This document shows, piece by piece, positions 1 through 8,006 of a stretch of 64,000 bases of DNA (its first letter is position 1; each line of letters starts with the position of its first letter). This stretch comes from Variovorax sp. dw_308 (GTDB lineage: Bacteria > Pseudomonadota > Gammaproteobacteria > Burkholderiales > Burkholderiaceae_C): assembly GCF_019207085.1 (NCBI RefSeq), contig NZ_JAATOM010000008.1, positions 1 to 64,000 of the forward strand, written 5' to 3'. Made by a program: the position numbers and the translations under genes. Under the pieces are notes generated by a model. That model saw nothing but the letters and a program-made list of their open reading frames with translations, made no database searches and was not told where the DNA came from.

Positions 1-2
1 CC

Positions 3-359
3 AGAGGCTACCCGCTGGCCGTTCGCACCGACAACGGCCCGGAGTTCACCAGCCGAGCCTTCATGGGTTGGGCGCAGACCCATGGCATCTGCCATATCCT
101 GATCGAGCCGGGCCGGCCCATGTAGAACGGCTACATCGAGAGCTTCAACGGCAAGTTCCGCGACGAGTGCCTGAACGAGCAGTGGTTCGAGACGCTGCAG
201 CAAGCCAGATCGGCGATCAAGCTCTGGCGCCAGGACTACAACGAGGTCAGACCGCACAGCAGTTGCCAGCGAATGCCGCCGGCAAAGTTTGCCGAGCTGC
301 ATCGCCAGCGCGCTGGCGATGCAGCTCGAACCATCTCAACGACCACCGAGATCAATTAA
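3..359 (+). pseudogene. IS3-family transposase OrfB, C-terminal fragment with in-frame stop
   Basis: The reading frame entering from the left edge encodes the C-terminal half of an IS3-family DDE integrase. It shows the second catalytic Asp (RTDNGPEF) and the catalytic Glu (NGYIESFNGKFRDECL). A TAG at 123-125 interrupts the conserved PGRPMQNGY stretch exactly where Gln is expected, so one C-to-T change would explain it. The frame then continues intact to TAA at 357-359. The N-terminal half lies outside the window. Unless the amber codon is read through, the protein is dead. Confidence 0.88.
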
Positions 360-414
360 TTTTGCAAACCCGGACTTCCTCGTTATGAATGGCATGGCAT
401 GAGGGGGCAGGTCA
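338..414 (+). repeat. IS3 right end, copy 1 of a 77-bp inverted pair
   Basis: These 77 bases include the 3' end of the transposase gene and finish with GGGGGCAGGTCA, the complement of the TGACCTGCCCCC type of IS3-family terminus. By eye about 72 of 77 positions match the reverse complement of 3050-3126. The IS boundary is placed at 414, where the resemblance stops. Confidence 0.8.
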
Positions 415-424
415 AAGGCGCAAG

Positions 425-505
425 CCCGTGGCGTCAACGCGAACTTGGCTCGCCGCTGGGTTCTTCAGGCCGAGCGACGTGGTGGCGGCGCGTTGACGCC
501 ATGGG
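425..505. repeat. Imperfect 17-bp inverted repeat in a gene-free stretch
   Basis: CCCGTGGCGTCAACGCG at 425-441 pairs with CGCGTTGACGCCATGGG at 489-505 with one mismatch and a 47-base spacer. It lies just inside the IS3 boundary, downstream of the membrane-protein gene on the minus strand. It could be a transcript-end hairpin or a remnant of another element's end. No gene is convincing between 415 and 697. Confidence 0.5.
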
Positions 506-697
506 CCATCGACACCGCAGCGATTGACTGTCTGCCAAGTCGTTGATTTCATTGACTTTTGCGAAAAGCCAACAGACATACTTTTACTACTCCTCACGCT
601 GGGCGCCGTGCTGCCGTGCAAAGCGCACCTGTTTGCGTCAGGTCCGCACCCAGGTTTTGAATGAAGAGCTACGCGTCCTTCCGTCCTCTCTTGCACG

Positions 698-2704
698 TCA
701 TCGTGCGGAAATCTCGATCTTAGAAAAAAGGAGCAATCGCTCCGGATCGGCGGCGTGGGGGATTTGCGCAGCGAGAGTCAGGCAGTATTTCCCTGCTTTT
801 GGCGTGTACGTGATGGATACATCCGAGAACTGGCCTGGGCTTAACGTTACGCTTGCGAGCTTTTCCCCATCGTGGTCCGATACATCTAGGCTAGCTGCCG
901 TGTAAGCGAGAACTCGCATGTCAATGCGATGTGCAACGCGTGGACTGTCCAGCATACAAAGCATGGCTGGGTTCTTGTTCATCCAACGAACTCGCGGAAG
1001 CGCCCATTTTGGATAAGGCCCTTCTTCTTCAAGAAAGCCCTGCAAGGTGAAGATCCCATCAACCATTACCGTGCTTCGATTCGCGTCAAGCAACGGTACG
1101 TTCGCGAAGACAAAGTACTGCGAATTTTGGGTCGGTGCAGTTATTGGCTTGAAGCGCGGGTTGGCAACCACCCAAGCCAGCATGTCGCTTTGGATGGAGT
1201 CGTTCGGCAGCCAATGATAGTATTCGGCACTCGCCGTATTAGGAAGCACCACATAGCTGGAATTCTCAGCAGAAGATTTTGCTAGGACGAAATCAGCAGA
1301 GAGTTGGCTAGATGCATTAATCGGGAACCCTTGCTTTATTGCGAGCCACTTCAAAGTATTGGCGTTAACTGGGCCTTCAAAGGGCAGAAAGACCGTTGGA
1401 GACTCGGTTGCCGAGCGGGGGCCAACGTGCTGGCTCTCGTACTCGCGAATAAGGCCGATAAGTTTCTGGTTCCAGCTCGTGCCGCGAGTGGATTTCGGGG
1501 GGGTGAAGATAGATTCCAGCGTGCCATTAAACCAGATCGTTAGGACCAAGGCTGCAGTGGCACTTGCCAGCAACCATAGCTTTCCTGTGCACTTCAGCCG
1601 CTGGCTCAGAGCCGCCATGGCAAAAACCGCCGCTAGCAATAGGATCCAAGCAAATGAAGCGGTGAAGAGTTCGTTCTTGTGTCGTCCGATGACGATGACG
1701 ACCAGTGACACGAAGGCCATGGTGATCATGGAACCCACTCTGACCGCGTCTTCCTTGGCGTCATTCCGTAGCAGCAAGACCCCGCAAATTACCAGCGCAA
1801 CCACTGCGAATATAAAGTGATAGCCAAGCAGGCGCCGAAATGTGAAATCACGGAGAAATATCGTCAGCAGATCGTGGATTGACAAGTCCCGGGAAAAAGA
1901 CCAAATCCCAGATTGTCCACCGCGCGTGTTGTCCCAAAAGTAGCTAAATATTTGAGACCCGTGGATTGCAAAATAAGACGCTGAGACGAGGAAGCCCAGT
2001 CCAAGGAACCATGCTAGACCCGTCGCAACCAGCTTGCCTCGAAGGATTCGTTCGTTCCGGCCGAAAAATTGGATCGCCAAAGCCAAGCCGACCAGAGATA
2101 GCGCGATGGCCATCGTGTGGGCAAAGAAAGTAGGCTTTATCAAGAGACATGCGCCGAGCGCGAAGCCGGCTCTCCGGAATAGTACCCGCTCACCTAGAAT
2201 CAGACCGCCAACAAACCACCAGGTCATTACTGCCGTCGCGAATCCTAACGCAATGTCCGGCCTAAAGTCGTGAATGGTGCGATAGGCAAGTGGCGATAGC
2301 AGAACGATGCAGAGAGCAAGCAGTAGAACACTTCGCCCGGCATTCTTAAGTTCATACGTAACAAAGGTCGCAACGCCTAGCAGGACTAACGCGTTCGACG
2401 AGTACATCGCGAATTCGCTCAGCCCCCCGATTGCAAAGGCACAAACTGCCAGAAGAGTCGAAAAAGGGCTATGGGGAGGGTCGGCGGCAAAAGTTGCGAG
2501 GAAGGCGAACAGCCCGTGCTCACTCCCGATCAAGAGGCGGTTGGCTGCGTCATTTGCATACGACACATCGTCGTATGCGAGGTCGGCTGCTAGGCGTCCA
2601 TTGAGTTGGCTAACACGCAGATAAATGACCGCCAATAGCACCGCAATCACCGCGGCAAATAATTGACGCAGCCGATGCTCGTGTTCCGCTGCTTGCGCTG
2701 GCAT
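698..2704 (-). CDS. Polytopic membrane protein, probable GT-C glycosyltransferase
   Basis: This 668-residue protein has a first membrane helix at about 12-30 and then an Asp-Asp pair (D45-D46, YDDVSY). Roughly ten further hydrophobic segments run to about residue 400, followed by a soluble C-terminal domain of about 250 residues. An acidic pair in the first periplasmic loop and this layout are typical of GT-C enzymes that use lipid-linked sugar donors (ArnT/PMT-like). The specific substrate cannot be read. The gene is AT-richer than the core genes and sits alone between inverted IS3 ends, suggesting acquisition. An O-antigen ligase or flippase is less likely because of the DD motif and the large tail. 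Confidence 0.6.
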   Translation of the reverse strand: MPAQAAEHEHRLRQLFAAVIAVLLAVIYLRVSQLNGRLAADLAYDDVSYANDAANRLLIGSEHGLFAFLATFAADPPHSPFSTLLAVCAFAIGGLSEFAMYSSNALVLLGVATFVTYELKNAGRSVLLLALCIVLLSPLAYRTIHDFRPDIALGFATAVMTWWFVGGLILGERVLFRRAGFALGACLLIKPTFFAHTMAIALSLVGLALAIQFFGRNERILRGKLVATGLAWFLGLGFLVSASYFAIHGSQIFSYFWDNTRGGQSGIWSFSRDLSIHDLLTIFLRDFTFRRLLGYHFIFAVVALVICGVLLLRNDAKEDAVRVGSMITMAFVSLVVIVIGRHKNELFTASFAWILLLAAVFAMAALSQRLKCTGKLWLLASATAALVLTIWFNGTLESIFTPPKSTRGTSWNQKLIGLIREYESQHVGPRSATESPTVFLPFEGPVNANTLKWLAIKQGFPINASSQLSADFVLAKSSAENSSYVVLPNTASAEYYHWLPNDSIQSDMLAWVVANPRFKPITAPTQNSQYFVFANVPLLDANRSTVMVDGIFTLQGFLEEEGPYPKWALPRVRWMNKNPAMLCMLDSPRVAHRIDMRVLAYTAASLDVSDHDGEKLASVTLSPGQFSDVSITYTPKAGKYCLTLAAQIPHAADPERLLLFSKIEISAR

Positions 2705-2837
2705 GTATCGTTAGACCTTTGCTATGGACAGAGAGAAAGGACTCAGCAACCCGCGCAATGCGAGCGTTCTTGTTTGCCAAGGTCGCAGGCGAAATCTTAT
2801 CGCGACGTCCCCTCAAGGACTCCGACCCAACCATGAT

Positions 2838-2907
2838 GCCGTCTGCCGTCTGCCGTCTGCCGTCTGCCGTCTGCCGTCTGCCGTCTGCCGTCTGCCGTCT
2901 GCCGCCC
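2838..2907. repeat. Heptanucleotide tandem repeat (GCCGTCT)9
   Basis: Nine perfect head-to-tail copies of GCCGTCT occupy 2838-2900, followed by a degenerate tenth. A 7-base unit without a stop stays open in all frames, which explains the overlapping repeat-coded ORFs on both strands. None of those is credible as a gene. The array lies 134 bases upstream of the membrane glycosyltransferase start, so copy-number changes could alter promoter spacing. Nothing else is recognisable between 2705 and 3049. Confidence 0.9.
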
Positions 2908-3049
2908 ACGGGCAAAGTGCGTATTCCGGCGAACGTGGCCGACGATTCCGCTTGATTGACCGGTCGTCATGCGTGCTGAGTTGTCCGTTCGGATTGTAGA
3001 GGCGGTGGTCACGATGGGTCTGTGCTCTCTTCCTTTTGGATGGTGTTTG

Positions 3050-3126
3050 TGACCTGCCCCCTTCCGCCATGCCATTCATAACGAGGAAGTCCGGGGTTGC
3101 AAAATTAATTGATCTCGTTGGTCGTT
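3050..3126 (-). repeat. IS3 right end, copy 2 of the 77-bp inverted pair
   Basis: Starting with TGACCTGCCCCC at 3050, this block is the reverse complement of 338-414 with about five mismatches and no gap. Its outer edge is fused directly to a truncated IS21 istA gene, so only the last 77 bases of this IS3 copy survive. Confidence 0.8.
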
Positions 3127-3709
3127 CCAACTGCTCGGCCAGGTTGTTGAAGGCGGCCGACAGGCTGTCGGTTCGATGTTCCTCGGGTACGCCGCCCAAG
3201 CGCCACAGCGCCGATTGCAGTCCGGTGGACAGCGCGATGAAGCTCTCGCCACCCTCGAATACGACGGCGTGGCGCCAGCCCGAGTGGGCGAGCGCGAACT
3301 GGTAGGTCCGATGCGGGAAGGCCACGCCAGCGATGACCACCTCGAGCTCGTCGCAGACGGTGAAGTCCGACAGCCCGAGACGACCCGGCGGATGCTCCTG
3401 TGCGAAGAAGACTTCGCGCTCGGGCCCGAGCACGGCGCGCCACTGGCGCACGCGGCGCTGCAGTGTGCGCAGGATCGACGTGCCGTAGTCACCGGGATAG
3501 CGGCGCTGCAGTTCCTCCAGCAGCGTCACCGCGTTGAATGCGCCGTCGGTCTCGAGCAACGGGACGATCTCGCTGTCCCATACCGGCGCCAGAGTATCTG
3601 CGCGGGCGCGCCATGCTCGCTCCTCACGCTGAGAGGGCAACGCCTCCCGCTGTTCAATGCGCCGCGCGCTGCGTTCACTGATGCCGGCTTTGGCGGCTGA
3701 GCGGCCAAG
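3127..3709 (-). pseudogene. istA: IS21-family transposase IstA, truncated at both ends
   Basis: The open frame reads as the N-terminal and central part of an IstA integrase. It includes a helix-turn-helix-like segment (GRSAAKAGISERSARRIEQ), the DFTVCDELEVVIAG block and the catalytic HRTDSLSAAFNNLAEQL region. It ends abruptly where the 77-bp IS3 end begins. On the other side it abuts an IS630 fragment, with a TAG immediately before the first homologous codon. The expected partner istB is absent. About 190 of the usual 350-500 residues remain, so it is inactive. Confidence 0.85.
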
Positions 3710-4095
3710 CTAATTGTCGCCAACCAGTGACGAATTGTTTGGGTTCGCCAGTTTGCAACTCATAGCCGGCAATCGTCCAACGAAACGGCTGGGCGATTCG
3801 TTACGCTGGGCGAAGAATTCCTGCGTGCGCTGACGCAGATGAGCGACCGAGCGATGGCTGGCGTGGCGCAGCACGCGACGCGCATAGATGCCGAACAGCA
3901 GTTCGATTTGGTTGACCCAACTGGCATGCAGAGGGGTGAAATGAAAGACGAAGCGCTTGTCATGGCGCACGTTGAAGTCCTTCCACACGCCTTACGCACG
4001 ATGGGTGTTGAGGTTGTCCCATATGACATGCACGCGGCTACGTGCGCGCGACCTCTTCCATGAAGTCAACCAGTTCATCCTGGGTGCGCCGAACG
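3710..4095 (-). pseudogene. IS630-family transposase, C-terminal fragment
   Basis: The fragment encodes HVIWDNLNTHRA and then FHFTPLHASWVNQIELLFGI, the DDE_3 signature of IS630 transposases with Asp in WDN and Glu in QIE. A TAA at 3992-3994 splits these two blocks within one frame. The beginning (VDFMEEVAR) lies in another frame, so there is also a frameshift near 4045. It is welded to an IS66 tnpC fragment at about 4095; the exact junction is uncertain by some ten bases. Confidence 0.8.
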
Positions 4096-4725
4096 GCAGA
4101 TGGTCCATGAAATTGGCCACCAGCACCTGCGCCAGCAACCCCGCCGTCGGGATCCCCTTGTCGATGACGTGCGCGGGCACCGGCGCCTGCACCAGCTTCA
4201 GGCAGCAGCGGCATACCCATTTGCCGCGCACATGCCGCTCAACCGTGAACACGCCCGGCTGGTAGTCCAGCTTCTCGGCCACATCCTCGCCAATGCGCTG
4301 CATCGCCTGCCCGCAGCCGCAGTTCGTGTCGGCCGGCTCGTGCGGCACGTCGCGGCGCGGCAGGTGTGGTGGCAATGGGGCACGCTTGGGGCTCTTCTTG
4401 TCGGCCTTGCCCTTGTCATCCCCGTCGCCGCGCTGCTGCTCGATCTCTCGACTCAGTTCGCTCAGGTCCGCGTCCAGCGTCTCTTCCAACAGGCTCTTCT
4501 GCTCGGGCGACAGGTGCTGGCGAAGCGCTCGCTCGTGGCGGCGAACTTCAACCGCTTGAGCACCGCCATCTCATGCGTGAGCTTATCGATCAGCGCCTGC
4601 TTGAAGGCGATCTCGTGATCACGCTGCCGGAGCTGCGCGTCGCGGGCGGCCAGCTCGGCCATCAGCGACAGCATCGCCTGCCGCGTCTGCGGGTCCAAGG
4701 CGTCGAGTTGCTGCGCACCGATCAT
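4096..4725 (-). pseudogene. tnpC: IS66-family transposase TnpC, frameshifted and truncated
   Basis: From ATG at 4725 the frame gives the N-terminal coiled coil of IS66 TnpC (MAELAARDAQLRQRD, then LKRLKFAATSERFA). A frameshift near 4515-4520 moves the coding into a second frame, which continues through LPPHLPRRDVPHE and a zinc-finger-like CGCGQ...CRCC region to AGLLAQVLVANFMDHLPFG. There it runs into IS630 sequence. The catalytic DDE domain is missing. Its accessory genes tnpB and tnpA lie just upstream and look intact. Confidence 0.85.
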
Positions 4726-4793
4726 GGAGCGTTATCGTGCCGCAGCGCCGCGCCCGGCGCATCGGCACATACGGCAATTGCCAGCGGCCGTGT

Positions 4794-5126
4794 TCAGATC
4801 ACTCTGATGATCCCGGCATCGCCCAGCCGCTGCCACGGCAGGCCGAGCACCAGCGCGTTGAACTGCGTGCGCGTCAGTTGCAGTGTGGTGGCCGTGTCGG
4901 CGGGCCAGACGAACTTGCCGGCGTTGAGCCGCCGCGCGGCCAGCCACACGCCGATGCCGTCGTGCACCAACACCTTCATGCGGTTGGCGCGTCGGTTGGT
5001 GAAGAGGTAGGCATGGTTGGGATGTGCAGCGCCGAAGACGCCGACCACGCGAGCCAACGCGGCTTCAGTGCCCAGGCGCATGTCCAGAGGTTGCACGGCC
5101 AGCCACACCGCATCGACGCGGATCAA
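4794..5126 (-). CDS. tnpB: IS66-family accessory protein TnpB
   Basis: The 110-residue product matches the IS66 Orf2 (TnpB) pattern: IRVDAVWLAVQPLDMRLGTE, then HPNHAYLFTNRRANRMKVLV and a GVWLAARRLNAGKF segment. I chose TTG at 5126 because family members begin MIR(I/V)DAVWL; no ATG lies in the right place. It starts five bases after the tnpA stop codon, so the two are probably translationally coupled. Because tnpC is broken, the element cannot move by itself, though TnpB could act in trans. Confidence 0.82.
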   Translation of the reverse strand: MIRVDAVWLAVQPLDMRLGTEAALARVVGVFGAAHPNHAYLFTNRRANRMKVLVHDGIGVWLAARRLNAGKFVWPADTATTLQLTRTQFNALVLGLPWQRLGDAGIIRVI

Positions 5127-5130
5127 CCGA

Positions 5131-5586
5131 TCAACCCAGCACCTCGCGCAGCCACGCGGCGCTGCGCTCATCCAGTGGCAGCCAGGCATGCACGGTGGTG
5201 CCGCTGCGGTGGATCTCCACTGTGACGTCGGCGGGCTGCTGCGTCGCCGCAGCGTTCATTGCCAACTGCACCGGGCGAGCGTCAGGCGCGGGGGGAAGCT
5301 CGGGCTCGCGCATCGGCAACTGTACGAAGCTCGCCAGGGTCGGAGCAACGCTGGGTGCCACGATCTTCGGTGCATCACCGCCGGGCGCCGCCTCATGAAC
5401 CCAGCGACGCAGCATGTTGGCGTTCAGGCCGTTGGCCAGCGCCACGGCAGCCACCGAGGTGCCCGGCTGCCGCGCCAGCTCGATCACCCGCGCCTTGAAT
5501 TCCGCGGAATGTCGCCGCCAACTGCGCCTGGCCGCAGCGGCTACGTCTTCGGGTCCGATCTCAGAAGTGTCCATATGTCCACGCAT
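5131..5586 (-). CDS. tnpA: IS66-family accessory protein TnpA
   Basis: This 151-residue protein has a helix-turn-helix region near residues 22-65 (RRHSAEFKARVIELARQPG, then VALANGLNANMLRRWV), as in IS66 TnpA and IS3-type OrfA. A variable middle and a C-terminal block (VTVEIHRSGTTVHAWLP) follow. It could start at the second Met (5574). It is the first gene of the tnpA-tnpB-tnpC order on the minus strand. Palindromes at 5576-5599 and 5610-5647 lie across and upstream of its start. Confidence 0.8.
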   Translation of the reverse strand: MRGHMDTSEIGPEDVAAAARRSWRRHSAEFKARVIELARQPGTSVAAVALANGLNANMLRRWVHEAAPGGDAPKIVAPSVAPTLASFVQLPMREPELPPAPDARPVQLAMNAAATQQPADVTVEIHRSGTTVHAWLPLDERSAAWLREVLG

Positions 5587-5647
5587 TTGTTCGTGGACAC
5601 AAGCATTCTCGTCCGGCTATGTCAATTCAATGTGACTTTGCCGGACG
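5576..5647. promoter_or_regulatory. Two palindromes at the IS66 tnpA start
   Basis: TGTCCACG (5576-5583) pairs perfectly with CGTGGACA (5592-5599). CGTCCGGC (5610-5617) pairs with GCCGGACG (5640-5647), and inside that arm GTCA pairs with TGAC. They may be regulatory or belong to the IS66 end; I could not identify the terminal inverted repeat. Nothing else is evident up to 5790. Confidence 0.5.
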
Positions 5648-5790
5648 CATACCGACAAACCCTGAAGCGTGTAAATCTATTTGCGGGATGATGATCTAGT
5701 TGCGCGCGCGCTGCTCCAGCCCGGCTTCGGCCGAACCCAGCCACGAGACGATGCCGGGAGCAAATGGGAATGCTTACTGCTCACCGCGCA

Positions 5791-6945
5791 CTATGCGCCC
5801 CGGATCATGCGCCGTACCCGCCGAGTTAGTCTCAGCAGAGGATGCCACACTGGCCGGGTCGCGCGGAGCAGGGCATAGCGACCCGTCAACGCCCGCAGCG
5901 ACGAGCCCAGTGTCTCCGCCGCCAGAACCGGCGCGGACGGATTCGTCGCAGCTGGCGCGGCAAACACGTGCTGATATTTGCCTACGTAGAAGCGCTCGCT
6001 GGGCGTCAGGATAAAGTCCACGATTCCATCTTCCGCCGCCAGCCATTGCGCATGACCCGCCACCACGCTGTCGCGGGCGCAACGCCCCAGGCGCTTGACT
6101 CTGGAAAAATCCAGCGGGCGCGGATTGTGATGCTCGTAAAGCAGCCCGTTCACCCCGTGCAGGATGTACTCGTTCATGGTCCCCTGGTTGGGCGCCACCA
6201 CGCACTTGCCTCGCGCCATCGCCTCCAGGAATGACTGGCCGATGCCTTCCTCCAGGCGCGGCGCGAAATACACATTGGCACGTTCCACCAGCGCTGTGAG
6301 TTCCCGTCGGTCCTCGAACCAGGTCGAGGTGGTGATGCGGTGCCGGGCCATGTCGGCCGCCGGCGGCAACCGGGGTTCTGGCGCGCCGGGGTCTCCCGCG
6401 AGGTGGAGATGAAAACTGTCGAAACGGCTGCCCCCGATCAACTGACGCAGTAGCGCCCAGTTGATCTGGTCTTCGCAGCGCAGCCAGAAAAAACCGTGTA
6501 GGCCGCGGGCCGGCGGGGAAGGCGCCACTGGCTCTGCGGGTTGATAGAAACGCGCCCAATGGCTCGCGACGCCGTAGCTGGTGGTCAGGCCGTGCAGGGT
6601 GCTGGAGAAGTTCAGCACTTTCGAGCCCTGGAACGGAGCCCAGAAGCCCGTCAGATTGAACACGGGTCCCCGCGAGATCGCGAAATTATCCAGCATCGGA
6701 ATGAAGACCACGTTCGGATGCAGCAGCCGGAAAGCCTCGCCACCTGGAAGCGGGCAGTACGACTGGAACATGATGATCACGTCGTGATGTCGCACGCTTG
6801 CCCACTCCACGGACGGCCCGCCCTGCCAGGCCTCGTCCCAGAAGTCCTGCACCTCCTGCCCGTGCCGCCGCAGGATGTCGCGCAGAAAGTGGGTGGATCG
6901 GGTGGTGCGGTGGTAAGAGTGATCGACGTAAGCGATTCGAGGCAT
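5791..6945 (-). CDS. Glycosyltransferase, GT4 (GT-B fold)
   Basis: This 384-residue protein is a probable retaining GT-B glycosyltransferase. The C-terminal half carries the GT4 donor-binding signature: YFAPRLEEGIGQSFLEAMA, then VVAPNQGTMNEYI and GVNGLLYEH. The acidic E-x7-E spacing (EEGIGQSFLE) fits the family. There is no signal peptide or membrane helix, so it acts in the cytoplasm, perhaps at the membrane through its basic C-terminus. It is the first intact gene right of the IS cluster and is transcribed towards it. Acceptor and donor sugars cannot be deduced. Confidence 0.8.
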   Translation of the reverse strand: MPRIAYVDHSYHRTTRSTHFLRDILRRHGQEVQDFWDEAWQGGPSVEWASVRHHDVIIMFQSYCPLPGGEAFRLLHPNVVFIPMLDNFAISRGPVFNLTGFWAPFQGSKVLNFSSTLHGLTTSYGVASHWARFYQPAEPVAPSPPARGLHGFFWLRCEDQINWALLRQLIGGSRFDSFHLHLAGDPGAPEPRLPPAADMARHRITTSTWFEDRRELTALVERANVYFAPRLEEGIGQSFLEAMARGKCVVAPNQGTMNEYILHGVNGLLYEHHNPRPLDFSRVKRLGRCARDSVVAGHAQWLAAEDGIVDFILTPSERFYVGKYQHVFAAPAATNPSAPVLAAETLGSSLRALTGRYALLRATRPVWHPLLRLTRRVRRMIRGA

Positions 6946-6974
6946 GCGCTACTTTTCGCGAAACTCTGAATTCT

Positions 6975-7256
6975 ATGAGACCGTCCAGCCCATCTCCTGG
7001 CCAGTTCATCCTGTTCGCTTACGAGTGCCTGCTGGAGCGTGGCCCGATGGCGCACGAAGTCGCAGGCTGGGACTGGCAACTGAGCCGCGCCGAGAGAATT
7101 CATCGGAGCGAACTGGTGCGGCAACTCTTCAACCAGCATGCGGCCAAAACGCTGGCGGATTCAAGGCAGCCGCGCCGGAACGATCCTAGCGGCATTCATT
7201 GGATGGGCACCGACCGCCACATCACCGTCACCGAGTGGCAGACCAAGGCTGCTGAG
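6975..7256 (+). pseudogene. Gene fragment, N-terminal region only
   Basis: From ATG at 6975 the frame encodes GQFILFAYECLLERGPMA and then RAERIHRSELVRQLFN. This helical segment resembles the DUF4214-like N-terminal domain (AYxxLLxRxPxxxE) found on transferases in polysaccharide clusters. It then runs out of frame into a decayed rmd-like gene. It is either the head of a deleted gene or a fusion created by deletion. The resemblance to DUF4214 is by eye only. Confidence 0.45.
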
Positions 7257-7994
7257 ATCGGAGCCCGATTACCTCGTTCACCTGGCCGGCTTTGCCTTTG
7301 TGGGTCACGCACACGAAGAAGCGTTTTGCTCCGTCAACGTGCTGGGCACGACCCATCTCCTCGCAACGCCCTGGTGCAGTTGACGAGACCCTCGGCCATG
7401 ACCTTGCTCGTGATCAGTGCCAACGTGTACGGCAACTGTGCACAATCGCCTGATCCAGTGAGTCAACCGCTCGCGCCGGACAATCACTACGCGACGAGCA
7501 AGATGGCCATGAAGTATATGGCCCGGAGCTATATGGACCGTCTTCGGCTGGTGATCGCCCGAACATTCAACTACATGGGGGCGGGTCAGAGGGAGGACTC
7601 GTGATCCCCAAACTGGCCCGAAACATCGTCCAGCGCGCCATGGGTGGCCTTGGGCAACCTGCAAGTAGAATGCCAATTCAACGATGTCCGGAGCGTCTGC
7701 CCGGCCTATCTGTTTCTGCTCAAACAGGGTGCGGCTGGTGAAATCTATAACGATTGCTCGGGCAGCATGCACAGCTTGCAGGAAATCATCTCGGCCTTCG
7801 AGCGCATCACCGGTCGCAGCATCGACGTGCGTGTCGACCCCGATCTTGTTCGCCCGAGCGAGGTCTATCAATTGTGCGGAGATCCACGCAAGGTCAAAGA
7901 CCTCATGGCCAGCGTCGGACTGCCCAGGATTTTACCGACACTACAAGAGACGCTGGAAAGCGTCCTGGCCGGCGACCGGCACAATAAATACTGA
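7257..7994 (+). pseudogene. Broken paralogue of GDP-4-keto-6-deoxymannose reductase (rmd)
   Basis: Three frames together reproduce most of an NAD-dependent epimerase/reductase. The first gives DYLVHLAGFAFVGHAHEEAF, the second SANVYGNCAQSPDP and NHYATSKMAMKYMARSYM, and the third VALGNLQVECQFNDVRS and RSIDVRVDPDLVRPSEVYQL. Each block has a clear counterpart in the intact rmd at 15938-16816. At least two frameshifts (about 7370-7390 and 7600-7650) and loss of the Rossmann N-terminus (GADGFTG) make it non-functional. The divergence from the intact copy suggests an old duplicate or a foreign allele. Confidence 0.85.
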
Positions 7995-8006
7995 AAATAA
8001 ATCGTC

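Noticed and set aside
412..696. 94-residue minus-strand ORF beside the IS3 end
   Set aside because: No motif, no ribosome site, and it spans the palindrome at 425-505.
2838..2907. Possible CRISPR array
   Set aside because: Units are 7 bases with no spacers and no cas genes nearby; this is a simple tandem repeat.
2797..3075. Overlapping ORFs coding for TADGRRQ or AVCRLPS repeats
   Set aside because: They exist only because a stop-free 7-base repeat is open in every frame; flanks show no conservation.
3992..4489. 165-residue ORF as a real fusion protein
   Set aside because: It joins the middle of IS66 TnpC to an IS630 piece across an IS junction; no catalytic domain.
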